Position numbers and translations under genes: made by a program. The notes beneath the pieces were generated by a model. It saw only the letters and a program-made list of their open reading frames with translations, searched no databases and was not told the origin of the DNA. A stretch of 64,000 nucleotides of DNA from Bacillus paramycoides (lineage in GTDB: Bacteria; Bacillota; Bacilli; Bacillales; Bacillaceae_G), in NCBI RefSeq assembly GCF_001884235.1, contig NZ_MAOI01000089.1, forward strand, positions 1 through 64,000, in the 5' to 3' direction. Positions 36,521-45,189 of the stretch are shown one piece after another (within the stretch, counting starts at the first letter, position 1; each line of letters starts with the position of its first letter).

Positions 36521-37546
36521 TTATGCTTTCGCAATCGTATGATATTGATTGCCTTTAGGAAAGTGTATTGTCACTTTTGTATATTTATTCTCTTTCGATT
36601 CGATAGAGATATCATGCCCTAATTTATGAGACAGATGTTTCGCTAAATATAATCCTAATCCCGTTGATTTCGTATGAACTCGCCCATTCGCGCCTGTAAA
36701 ACCGCGCTCAAACACACGCCCAATATCTTCAAGCCTAATACCAATACCATTATCTTGAATAATGAGGCGCTTTTCATTTCCATTTTCCTCTCCAATAAAC
36801 TTAATTTCTCCATGCGAATCAGTATACTTCAATGAATTCGCCACAATCTGATCAACAATAAAAGATAGCCATTTTGTATCACTCTCTACTAGAAGTTGCA
36901 ATTTGGTTCGCTCAAATTGAATGCGCTTTGAAATAAATGTCTTAGCATACTTTTTCATACTAGCTCCCGTAATCGCCTCTAGAGAAACTTCTTGAATGAA
37001 ATAATCTTTTGAGAAGGAATCCAGCCGTGAATAATATAAAGCTTGTTCAACGAAATGATCTATTTTTCCTAGCTCATCCTCTAATCTATCAATTAAAATA
37101 TCCGCCGATTTGCCGCTACGTATCAATAGTTGACTAGCAGAAATCGGTATTTTAACCTCATGAATCCACGACATAATAAAGTCATGATATTCTTTTTTCT
37201 CCTCATGTAATACGTACATTTTCTCCTGTTGCTCTAAGTACATTTTTTTTAATATCTCTGTATACAGTTCCTGTTCATATGTATGTGGATTTGGGATTGC
37301 AATAACCGTATCCTGCTCTAAATGAAGAGAAATATAAAGCTCTGTATAAAATCTTTTATGGTAAAAATACCCGATGATAAGATAGATAAGAATAAAGATT
37401 GCACTTACAACATTGATATACAAAAGATTTGCTTTTGTATTACTTAATCCATCACTTAAATAAATCATAGTAGAAATAAATAACATAATCAAAAAGTACA
37501 GAAACATAAAATAACGGCGTTCGTTTATGTAGCGAAAAATACTCAT
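36521..37546 (-). CDS. BceS-like intramembrane-sensing histidine kinase
   Basis: 341 residues. Two TM helices (~13-31 and ~41-62) are separated by only a short loop, the hallmark of intramembrane-sensing kinases that read antimicrobial peptides through a BceAB transporter. The H-box is SWIHEVKIPISA (~130), and N (VDQIVANSLKYTD), G1 (QDNGIGI) and G2 (STGLGLYLAK) boxes follow. The start overlaps the regulator stop by four bases (ATGA). Its transporter partner is in part broken (see 38351 and 39105). Confidence 0.9.
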   Translation of the reverse strand: MSIFRYINERRYFMFLYFLIMLFISTMIYLSDGLSNTKANLLYINVVSAIFILIYLIIGYFYHKRFYTELYISLHLEQDTVIAIPNPHTYEQELYTEILKKMYLEQQEKMYVLHEEKKEYHDFIMSWIHEVKIPISASQLLIRSGKSADILIDRLEDELGKIDHFVEQALYYSRLDSFSKDYFIQEVSLEAITGASMKKYAKTFISKRIQFERTKLQLLVESDTKWLSFIVDQIVANSLKYTDSHGEIKFIGEENGNEKRLIIQDNGIGIRLEDIGRVFERGFTGANGRVHTKSTGLGLYLAKHLSHKLGHDISIESKENKYTKVTIHFPKGNQYHTIAKA

Positions 37547-38214
37547 GTAATAATGTAACCTTGCCCTTTCTTCGTATGAATAAGCTCCTCTTTCCCAAGT
37601 TCAGCAAGCTTCTTCCTTACACGAGCGACGTTTACTGTTAATGTATTATCATCAACAAAACTATCATTTTCCCAAAGTTTACGCATAATATTATCACGAC
37701 TTACAATAGATCCTATATTTTGCATTAATATCTGTAAAATTTTAAACTCATTTTTTGTTAATTCCAATATTTGATTATGATATGTTACTTCCCCGGTCTG
37801 TAAATTTAATACGACTCCTTCATATTCAACAACATGTTTTTCAGTTTGTGTATAAGAATATGTACGTCTCATAAGAGCCTGAATTTTAGCAACTAATACA
37901 TCTGTATAAAATGGTTTCTGTACAAAATCATCTCCCCCCATATTCATAGCCATTACCATGTCCATAGGATTATCACGAGATGACAAGAATATAATTGGTA
38001 CTTTCGATACTTCACGAATTTTTCTACACCAATAAAATCCATCAAAATACGGAAGATTAATATCAAGTAAAACAAGTTGTGGAGATTTAGCCAAAAAATC
38101 GTTTAAAATATGTTCGAAGTTTGTACTCGCCCATACTTCAAATCCCCATTTCCCTAACTCATCAGCCACTGTTTCACGAATGGTTGGTTCATCTTCGACT
38201 AATAAAACTTTCAT
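37543..38214 (-). CDS. BceR-like response regulator (OmpR family)
   Basis: About 223 residues. ATG at 38214 is preceded by CTAGGAGG; an in-frame start at 38235 lies before that site. The receiver domain has D51 (LLDINLP) and the conserved Lys in VQKPFYTD. A C-terminal winged helix ends VRKKL...KKGQGYII. It is divergent from the ATPase gene at 38351, and the region between contains a TTACA-N4-TGTAA site, the BceR-type box known from B. subtilis. Confidence 0.9.
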   Translation of the reverse strand: MKVLLVEDEPTIRETVADELGKWGFEVWASTNFEHILNDFLAKSPQLVLLDINLPYFDGFYWCRKIREVSKVPIIFLSSRDNPMDMVMAMNMGGDDFVQKPFYTDVLVAKIQALMRRTYSYTQTEKHVVEYEGVVLNLQTGEVTYHNQILELTKNEFKILQILMQNIGSIVSRDNIMRKLWENDSFVDDNTLTVNVARVRKKLAELGKEELIHTKKGQGYIIT

Positions 38215-38241
38215 AAAGAGTTTGCCTCCTAGCACTGTTAC

Positions 38242-38285
38242 AACCTTACAAGTTTGTAAGGTTTTAATTATAATTTGTAAGGTTG
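38242..38285. promoter_or_regulatory. BceR-type binding site
   Basis: AACCTTACAA and TTGTAAGGTT arms (38242-38251, 38254-38263) contain TTACA-N4-TGTAA. A further half site, TTGTAAGGTTG, lies at 38275-38285. It sits between regulator and ATPase genes and can serve both. Confidence 0.75.
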
Positions 38286-38350
38286 TCCTATGGTTTAGGG
38301 TATAAAATTACCATACAATAAGCTTATCATACAATAGAGGAGGAGCCATA

Positions 38351-39118
38351 TTGAACCCCGTGTTACAAGCAAAGCACATAAGAAAAACCTATAATAATAG
38401 AGGTAGCATATTTACCGCCCTCCATGATATTGATGTCACAATTTTGGAAGGTGAATTCGTTGGCGTAATGGGCCCATCTGGATCTGGAAAATCTACTTTA
38501 TTAAATATATTATCAACAATTGATATGCCAACCACAGGAGAAATTATTATTGATGGAAAAAATATTATAAAAATGAAAGAAGAACAACATACTGCATTCC
38601 GTCGTGATACATTAGGTTTTATTTCTCAGGACTATAATTTACTTGATACGTTAACGATAAAAGATAATATACTGCTACCACTTGCTTTAAAAAATGTGAA
38701 TGCACAAGAAATTGATGCACGTGTAGATGAAATTGCAACAATATTTGGCATTCAAGAACTGCTAAATAAATATCCGTATCAGATTTCTGGTGGACAAAAG
38801 CAGCGTACCGCAGCATCGAGAGCTATTATAGGAAAACCGAAATTAATTTTAGCTGATGAGCCTACAGGTGCACTAGATTCTAAATCTGCTGTTGATTTAC
38901 TAAACAGCCTACAAGCATTAAATAAAAAACAATTAACCAGCCTTTTGATGGTTACCCATGATCCTTTTGTAGCAAGTTATTGCAAACGCATCCTCTTTAT
39001 TAAAGACGGAAAATTTTTTACAGAACTTATAAAAGGCGAGATGTCACAGGAAGACTTTTTCCAAAAACTATTACATATTCTTTCTGCTCTTGGAGGTAGC
39101 GGGAATGACACCATTTAG
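38351..39118 (+). CDS. BceA-like ABC transporter ATPase
   Basis: 255 residues. The start is TTG with GGAGGAG seven bases upstream. Walker A (GPSGSGKSTL), Q-loop (FISQDYN), signature (SGGQKQR), Walker B (LILADEPTGALD) and switch His (VTHDP) are all present, so the protein is intact. BceA proteins pair with a large FtsX-type permease in peptide sensing and detoxification. The permease gene that overlaps its 3' end is ruined after 27 codons, so this ATPase may lack a partner or use the permease encoded at 40959-42869. Confidence 0.9.
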   Translation: MNPVLQAKHIRKTYNNRGSIFTALHDIDVTILEGEFVGVMGPSGSGKSTLLNILSTIDMPTTGEIIIDGKNIIKMKEEQHTAFRRDTLGFISQDYNLLDTLTIKDNILLPLALKNVNAQEIDARVDEIATIFGIQELLNKYPYQISGGQKQRTAASRAIIGKPKLILADEPTGALDSKSAVDLLNSLQALNKKQLTSLLMVTHDPFVASYCKRILFIKDGKFFTELIKGEMSQEDFFQKLLHILSALGGSGNDTI

Positions 39119-39188
39119 TATCACAAAAAAAATTTGCAAAGAAATCTTAAAAGTTATCACATTATATGTTTTACTTATTTTCTCATAA
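39105..39188 (+). pseudogene. BceB-like permease, N-terminal remnant
   Basis: The frame MTPFSITKKICKEILKVITL starts inside the 3' end of the ATPase gene, as in bceAB operons, and resembles the intact permease start MTLFSITKKNMQRNLKNYVL. It meets a stop after 27 codons. Scattered hydrophobic coding traces continue to about 39370. Confidence 0.75.
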
Positions 39189-39379
39189 AATAAACGTTTA
39201 TCTCGTTTGGAAATGTAATTATCGCCGTCTTAATCGGGAATAAATGAGCTCCCAAGTTCTTCACTTCCAAAATATACAACAGTCACTATTGTAACAAATT
39301 TTTCTTTTTATGCCATTTTCAATTTTATTTGTTTTTTTATTCAAATCATTCGATTTTTGAATGAACGCATTATCCATCA

Positions 39380-39430
39380 AAAAGTCTCTAAAGAATTACC
39401 ACTTACCAGTAATTCTTTAGAGACTTTTTT
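39380..39430 (+). terminator. Terminator
   Basis: The 20-base arm 39380-39399 (AAAAGTCTCTAAAGAATTAC) is complementary to 39409-39428, and the right arm runs into TTTTTT. Confidence 0.85.
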
Positions 39431-39444
39431 GTGTAAATAAAAAA

Positions 39445-39488
39445 TATCTAACTGGAACCTTACAAAAATGTAAGGTTCCAGTTAGATA
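39445..39488. promoter_or_regulatory. 20-bp hairpin holding a BceR-type box
   Basis: TATCTAACTGGAACCTTACA (39445-39464) pairs perfectly with 39469-39488. The centre reads TTACA-AAAA-TGTAA, the same box as in the regulator-ATPase region. No intact gene starts nearby except the DUF4046-like gene at 39682. Confidence 0.5.
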
Positions 39489-39681
39489 CATCGATGTTTG
39501 TACAGATTTATTCCTTGTAAGCTAATAGTAGTTAATCTTTTTTACCATTTAATTACCAATTATAATTTGGCTATTTGTTTAAGTTGGTCATTTGGTTAAC
39601 TTAAGACCCAAATTACTCCATAAAATCAGAGATTCATTCTCATTACATTTACAACATTTATTGAAAGGAATAATAATTACA

Positions 39682-40650
39682 ATGTGTCAACCAATCATAA
39701 AAATTTACGAAGATATACTATCCGGAAAAAGGAAATCATTCCCCAAAAACACTTGGAGTATGGACACACAAGGAGAATTAATAAAGCTTTTAACACGACA
39801 CTTAATTAATGACATTTTGAAATGGGATGATACAGAAATTAAAGAAAATTGGAATTTAGGAACAATAAGAAAATGGCGGTTAAGTGGTGCCTGTGGTACG
39901 TATTTCAATGAAAGCCCCTATAAAATGTTAGATGCTGCTTTTCCTAATCGGTTCAAGCCATGGGAATTAAAATGTACCCCAAAGAACTATTGGACTAGGG
40001 AGAATTCTTTAGAATGTTTACGATATTGGATTGAAGAAAAGGATAAGTTAACACGACACCAATTATTGAATACATATAATCGTAATTGGTTAAAAGAAAG
40101 ATATTTAGATTCCCCATTTCAAACTTATTGGAACTCAAGTCCCTATAAAATGTTAGATGCTGCTTTCCCTGGACAATTCAAACCTTGGGATTTAAAAAAA
40201 ACTCCTCATAATTATTGGAACAGTAAAAGGATAAGTTTAAAAATCTTCAAAGGGATTATAAAAGAGCTTAATATGTCTAATGATGATATAAAATTACACT
40301 ATTCATTACGCTGGATTATACAACACGGACTCCGTACACCACTGACTAAATTCTTTGATGATAGCCCTTATAAAATGTTAGATGCTGCTTTTCCTGAACA
40401 ATTTAAACCTTGGGATCTAAATGATGCTCCAAATAATACTTGGACAAATAAAGAAAAAACAATAGAAATAATTAAGAATGAAATTGAGAAATCAGAGTTA
40501 TCCATTACTGACTTATCACAAATTGGGGTGCGAAAATGGATGAAAGATAACAAATTAACCTCTCCCTTCAATATATATTGGAACTCAAGTCCTTCACAAA
40601 TGTTAAGCGAGGTATACCCTAAAGAATTTATAGATGAACGCTTAGAATAA
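39682..40650 (+). CDS. DUF4046-like tandem-repeat protein
   Basis: About 322 residues made of four units of roughly 75 residues. Each of the first three ends in SPYKMLDAAFPxxFKPW, the fourth in SPSQMLSEVYPKEF, and the units are joined by TPxNYW-type linkers. This fits the DUF4046 family of the B. cereus group as I remember it. There is no signal peptide or TM helix. The repeat with conserved W, Y and basic residues could bind nucleic acid or protein, but no function is known to me. The ATG at 39682 is chosen over 39592 because the family usually begins near this Met; the ribosome site is weak. It lies between the two broken Bce modules. Confidence 0.65.
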   Translation: MCQPIIKIYEDILSGKRKSFPKNTWSMDTQGELIKLLTRHLINDILKWDDTEIKENWNLGTIRKWRLSGACGTYFNESPYKMLDAAFPNRFKPWELKCTPKNYWTRENSLECLRYWIEEKDKLTRHQLLNTYNRNWLKERYLDSPFQTYWNSSPYKMLDAAFPGQFKPWDLKKTPHNYWNSKRISLKIFKGIIKELNMSNDDIKLHYSLRWIIQHGLRTPLTKFFDDSPYKMLDAAFPEQFKPWDLNDAPNNTWTNKEKTIEIIKNEIEKSELSITDLSQIGVRKWMKDNKLTSPFNIYWNSSPSQMLSEVYPKEFIDERLE

Positions 40651-40667
40651 GACGGTTCGGTCATATT

Positions 40668-40817
40668 GGGGTACTGTCACATCACCATCAAGCTAAGATT
40701 TTGAAGTACCCCAAAAACGAAATTTTTATCTCTTGGCAGTTATTTATGTAAATTTAACTCGTTTTTTCGTTTTAGGGAACAACCGATATCTTAACTTGAT
40801 GGCTATGTGGTGCTACC
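40668..40817. repeat. bcr1-like repeat, full length
   Basis: The left end is CACATCACCATCAAGCTAAG, the core GTACCCCAAAAACG, the right end CTTAACTTGATGGCTATGTG. It fills the gap after the DUF4046-like gene. Confidence 0.7.
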
Positions 40818-40958
40818 AAAAATTAACGGATTCCCTGTACGTTAAGGAATCCGTTAATTTACGTAAAGAATTAAATTGAATACTGTTTTGAGAAAGAAAC
40901 ATTTAACAACGCCTATCTGGAAATAGTACATACAACCATATGTCTATTTTTTAAAAAT

Positions 40959-42869
40959 CTATCTATTGACAATTCGATTATAAGATCTAACTGTCAACAA
41001 GTAGTATACAAAATAGATAAGCGTGTATGCACCAATGGTAATGGAAACTGGAACAAAAACATCTATTCCATCTATATCATTAAAATATGTCTTTAAAAGA
41101 GTAATACTATACAAAGTCCCGATACAGAATGGAATTATAAAAATAACAGCTACTTGTTTTGCAATGGATCTAAAAATCATTTGTTTACTTACACCTAATT
41201 CATGTAAGATAATATATTGATTTTTGCTCATTATCGCTTCTGTTAATTGATTAAAATAAATTACACTGCCTGTTGCGGCTAAAAAGACAAGTCCCAAAAA
41301 CATGTCTACAAAGGTCCATAATCCGTAGAAGTGTATAAACATTCTATAAACAGTATACTTTATTGTTAATTTTTCTTTTTCTGGTACAATTTGTTCAATT
41401 GCTTTTGCTAATTCTTTCATATTTTTATCATTTGATACTTTATAAGCTTGTATAGTATAGGGGTCTTGTTGTTTTGCAATGTCAGAAAAGGCTTTGTCTG
41501 ATACAACTATTATGAGTTTATCTAGAGATTTATTTAAAAGGTTATCTTGTATTTTTCCTACAAATTGTAATGTATAGTTTTGATTTGGAAGCTGGAGTTC
41601 TACATTTTTATATTCTGTTTTATGTACATTACTCGTGTTAGGATCAAGAGTAATAGCTTCTGTATCTTTAAGAGATAGCTCTATATCCGTTTTCGTTATA
41701 TTAGCCAGCTTATGAAATGTACTTTCTGCTAATACATTCAAATTCCCCTGATTTCTTTCGAAAATTAGAGGCCAAGATCCATCTACATTTAAATTTGCAT
41801 TTACTCTTATTAAAGGAATGGAAATTTTGTCTTCAACTGTATGTTTAGAATTCTTAATTGTCTTTTCAATTCTTTGATCTATGCTTACTTCGGTTGTTAC
41901 ATACATAAAGCTGAAAGGTTCTCTTTTATCAATCGTTGTTTTATATATATAATAATGAGCATATGAGCCTCCGATTTCATGTATTTTAATCACGCTTAAT
42001 ACTACAATGACTGTTAACACTTTTGCATTTGATTGAATATTTGATAATATTTGAGCTACGCCCACCATATTAATTCCACGACAATAAAACTTTTTGTACT
42101 TTTGTAGGCCAAGTAATACAAATACTGTACAAGAGCGAGTCACGAAATATGTGCCGATTATGAAACTCCCTAACAATATATTCATATTTTGATTGTATAA
42201 ACTATCATTTATCCCTATAGGAGACATGGCCGGTTCAATAAACCAAATAGAAAAAACAAATAAGCAAATACCTTCTATCGCCATAATAATAGAACTTTTT
42301 GTAATATGTTCCCCTTTCTTTTCTCGAATCAATTCAAATAATTTAAATTTATTTATTATCATGTACCCCTGTAAAGAAGTTATAAAAAGAATAATGGCAA
42401 ACACACAGATAGTGTTCAATACTGCATCTATAGAAATAGAAAACGGAATAGCCGTGGGTAATTCCATTAATTTTAAGACTAACATCGCAAATAATTTTGA
42501 TAATAAAATTCCCATTCCCATTCCTATTACAAGTGCAAAGATCCCCAGAATAAAATTCTCACTAAATAACATGGCACCAATCTTTCGCTTTGTAAGACCA
42601 AGTAAGGAATATAATGCAATTTCCTTTTTTCTTTTTTTTATGAAGAATGAGTTCGAATACCAAATAAATATTGCTACAAAAATCATTAGATTATGAGATG
42701 CCCTACTGAATATGCTTCTAATATATTCTTCATTTGCAATTTGTTCATTGTATTGTAGGGATACAAAAGCAAAATATATGGCAATACTAAATATTATAGT
42801 AGCGAAGTATAATACATAATTTTTAAGGTTTCTTTGCATATTTTTTTTAGTAATACTAAATAGTGTCAT
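40959..42869 (-). CDS. BceB-like permease (FtsX family)
   Basis: About 636 residues; ATG at 42869 follows GGAGG, and a longer frame to 42929 is the tail of a broken ATPase gene. It has ten predicted TM helices with a large extracellular domain of ~200 residues between helices 7 and 8 (~310-520), the BceB architecture. It begins MTLFSITKKNMQRNLKNYVL. BceB permeases bind peptide antibiotics and signal to BceS-type kinases. It is intact, but its own ATPase is reduced to the last ~40 codons. A BceRS pair lies 3-5 kb away on the same strand. Confidence 0.88.
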   Translation of the reverse strand: MTLFSITKKNMQRNLKNYVLYFATIIFSIAIYFAFVSLQYNEQIANEEYIRSIFSRASHNLMIFVAIFIWYSNSFFIKKRKKEIALYSLLGLTKRKIGAMLFSENFILGIFALVIGMGMGILLSKLFAMLVLKLMELPTAIPFSISIDAVLNTICVFAIILFITSLQGYMIINKFKLFELIREKKGEHITKSSIIMAIEGICLFVFSIWFIEPAMSPIGINDSLYNQNMNILLGSFIIGTYFVTRSCTVFVLLGLQKYKKFYCRGINMVGVAQILSNIQSNAKVLTVIVVLSVIKIHEIGGSYAHYYIYKTTIDKREPFSFMYVTTEVSIDQRIEKTIKNSKHTVEDKISIPLIRVNANLNVDGSWPLIFERNQGNLNVLAESTFHKLANITKTDIELSLKDTEAITLDPNTSNVHKTEYKNVELQLPNQNYTLQFVGKIQDNLLNKSLDKLIIVVSDKAFSDIAKQQDPYTIQAYKVSNDKNMKELAKAIEQIVPEKEKLTIKYTVYRMFIHFYGLWTFVDMFLGLVFLAATGSVIYFNQLTEAIMSKNQYIILHELGVSKQMIFRSIAKQVAVIFIIPFCIGTLYSITLLKTYFNDIDGIDVFVPVSITIGAYTLIYFVYYLLTVRSYNRIVNR

Positions 42870-42995
42870 TATTGCCTCCAAGAGCAGAAAGAAAACAGTT
42901 TTGAAAAAAATCTTCTCAGTATATTTCACCTTTTACAAGTTCAGTGAGTATTTCCCATCTTTAATAAAGAGAACACCCCTGCAATAACTCACTGC
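42870..42995 (-). pseudogene. BceA-like ATPase, C-terminal remnant
   Basis: The minus strand reads SYCRGVLFIKDGKY, then in another frame VKGEIY-stop-EDFFQ and SALGGNNDTI, aligning with the end of the intact ATPase at 38351 (SYCKRILFIKDGKF, IKGEMSQEDFFQ, SALGGSGNDTI). The rest of the gene is missing. Confidence 0.75.
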
Positions 42996-43092
42996 AACAA
43001 GATTGTGAACTACAGCAGACTGTGAAGTTTGAGCTAATTGTTGATCGATACGTCCAGTTGAATTATAATCTGAAGCATTTGGAATGTGCAAT

Positions 43093-43788
43093 TTATCTTC
43101 TGTGCATTTGTAATAATGTTATCGTTAAATTTTCTAAATCTCCATCATTTTTTATTTCTTGTATGATTTTTCCTTCTTTCATAAAGAGTATCCGGTCACC
43201 AATTTCAGCTGCTACATCCATCATGTGTGTGGAAAAAATAACCATGGTATCATTTCTCTTTAATGTCTTTAATATTGTTAAAAACTCATCTACCCAATAC
43301 GGATCCAGCCCATTTGTCGGTTCGTCTAGTATCAAAATTTTAGGGTTTCCAAGACACGCCTGTCCAAATAAAAGCCTCTGCCTCATCCCTTTAGATAATC
43401 TATATAAGCGTTCATTTTGTTTTTCATTTAATCCTATTGTTTGAATAACCGCTTGTACTTTTTCTTTTCCTATATTACGAAAAGCAGCATAAAACAATAA
43501 GAATTCTTGAACTGTCATATCTTGCTGTGCATGAAAATCATCTGGCATATAACCTATTTCACTTACATACTGTTTTCTATCTTTCTGTAATTCTATATTA
43601 CCTAATTGAACGGTACCAGTTGTAGGTGTTGTAATTCCAGCAATTATTTCAAGGAGCGTACTTTTCCCAGCTCCATTCCCACCGCATAATACGATACACT
43701 CTCCTTCTTTACTTTGAAATGAGATTGGAGATAATGCTATTTTCTTTTTATATCTTTTACATACTTCGTTGAGATTTAATACTGTCAT
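43093..43788 (-). CDS. nosF: NosF-like ABC transporter ATPase
   Basis: 231 residues; ATG at 43788 follows GGAGAGGAG and overlaps the permease stop by four bases. Walker A (GGNGAGKSTLLE), signature (LSKGMRQRL), Walker B (ILILDEPTNGLD) and switch His (FSTHMMD) are present. With NosY and NosD it would form the NosDFY transporter that supports copper-centre maturation of nitrous oxide reductase. No nosZ is present in the window. Confidence 0.82.
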   Translation of the reverse strand: MTVLNLNEVCKRYKKKIALSPISFQSKEGECIVLCGGNGAGKSTLLEIIAGITTPTTGTVQLGNIELQKDRKQYVSEIGYMPDDFHAQQDMTVQEFLLFYAAFRNIGKEKVQAVIQTIGLNEKQNERLYRLSKGMRQRLLFGQACLGNPKILILDEPTNGLDPYWVDEFLTILKTLKRNDTMVIFSTHMMDVAAEIGDRILFMKEGKIIQEIKNDGDLENLTITLLQMHRR

Positions 43789-44597
43789 TTTTTTCTTCTC
43801 CTCTCCATTTGCCACCCCGCCACAAACAAGAACACGATTGTATAGATAATGCTGTATATTAGTAGAATCCAAATAACAGCTTTACTTTGAAAAATCATTA
43901 CCAATTGATCATATACTTGCCCAAATATTGCTCCACCACCTAATTGAATTACAAATATAATTCGAAGGAATTCCGCTGGGTTGCAAAACAATAACATTTT
44001 TATTAATGGTGCAATCATTGAATATGGAACAAAATTAAGAACACTAATTAAAGCCGTTGGCCACATCATAATAAGAAAGAACCAAACTACAATACTTATC
44101 GCTAAAGCTTGCCACCTCGTTATAGAAAAAGAACCGATTGTTATTCCTAGTAATAAAAATAAAAAAATTAATAAAACAGAGAAGATATACGTTGCTACCA
44201 CCCAAAACATATCAAAATTACTACCGCTTACTAATCCAATTATTATACTTACTCCAAAACTCATTGAAAAAATAGCTGTTTGCGCTATAAATTGACCAAT
44301 TGTTTTACCTATTACATATGCGGTACTTTTTAAAGGATACGTGCATAAAAGTCTCCACTTTCCATTTTCTACTTCGCCTGCAATAGAGAATGCTCCTATA
44401 ATTAACATAAGTAATGGCACAATATATAAAATAAGGTTTACCATTGTCCCTGTTACATTTGTATAACCAGCTAAAGGCAAGGTATTTCTTTCCATAACAA
44501 ATATTAGAGAAAATATAGTTATCCAAAGAAATAAAAACATGTATGCAAATTTACCCCTTACTGCACTACGCCATTCCGAATATAATATATTCCACAT
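43785..44597 (-). CDS. nosY: NosY-like ABC-2 permease
   Basis: 270 residues with six TM helices and the ABC-2 permease pattern (N-terminal amphipathic start, VENGKWRLLCTYPLKSTAYV loop). An AGAGGTG site precedes the ATG. It is coupled by a four-base overlap to nosF downstream, and separated from nosL upstream by a terminator-like hairpin. Confidence 0.8.
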   Translation of the reverse strand: MWNILYSEWRSAVRGKFAYMFLFLWITIFSLIFVMERNTLPLAGYTNVTGTMVNLILYIVPLLMLIIGAFSIAGEVENGKWRLLCTYPLKSTAYVIGKTIGQFIAQTAIFSMSFGVSIIIGLVSGSNFDMFWVVATYIFSVLLIFLFLLLGITIGSFSITRWQALAISIVVWFFLIMMWPTALISVLNFVPYSMIAPLIKMLLFCNPAEFLRIIFVIQLGGGAIFGQVYDQLVMIFQSKAVIWILLIYSIIYTIVFLFVAGWQMERRRKK

Positions 44598-44616
44598 ACC
44601 TATTCACCTCTCTACC

Positions 44617-44648
44617 GAAAAAGACAACCAACTATGGTTGTCTTTTTC
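44617..44648 (-). terminator. Hairpin between nosL and nosY
   Basis: GAAAAAGACAACCA and TGGTTGTCTTTTTC arms (44617-44630, 44635-44648) form a 14-bp stem with T-run on the minus strand. It may reduce read-through from nosDL into nosYF. Confidence 0.8.
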
Positions 44649-44679
44649 TAACTATTTTGTTCATAGCAATACTCTCTTA

Positions 44680-45189
44680 TTAATGAGAATGTCCACTACC
44701 ATGGTCTTTCTTTTCTTTTCCCATCATTTCTTTATTCATTTCCCATTTATGTTCTGCTAGTTCTTTAGAAGATAGGATTTCCCCAGTATGTTTTTCTACA
44801 AAGCTGTCCGCATCTTTCTTTTCTTTAAAAGAAATTACATTATAAGCCATTGGCGTTTTAATTGATTTGTCATATACATATGTAGCTTTATCCACTGCAA
44901 CCCAATCTTTTGTATTATAATCTCTTACAAATTTCTCTTGTGTTTTTTCATTTTTATGTTCATCCATCCATTTATACATACAACCAATATCATCAAATTT
45001 TAAAGCTTTTCCATTTTCTAAAATAACCTCAGTTGCAAATTGATTATCCATTACTGCCATATTACAAACATCACACTTATCATTTTTTTCATTAATAGCA
45101 ACCGGTTTTGTTTCTTTCTTACCACATCCTACTACGGCAAATACCATACATAAACAAATAGCAAATAACATATACTTAACTCTCATCAA
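44680..45189 (-). CDS. nosL: NosL-like copper-binding lipoprotein
   Basis: 169 residues. A lipobox ends at C22 (FAVVGC). Then C39-DVC-42-NM, the NosL copper-site motif (CDxCxM), and a downstream KFDDIGCMYKWM segment. The C-terminus has GSGHSH, possibly further metal binding. NosL delivers Cu(I) to the NosDFY system. Its start overlaps the nosD stop by four bases. Confidence 0.88.
   Translation of the reverse strand: MMRVKYMLFAICLCMVFAVVGCGKKETKPVAINEKNDKCDVCNMAVMDNQFATEVILENGKALKFDDIGCMYKWMDEHKNEKTQEKFVRDYNTKDWVAVDKATYVYDKSIKTPMAYNVISFKEKKDADSFVEKHTGEILSSKELAEHKWEMNKEMMGKEKKDHGSGHSH

Noticed and set aside
42193-42696. 167-codon plus-strand frame
   Set aside because: It is antisense to the BceB-like permease; the hydrophobic pattern mirrors the real gene.
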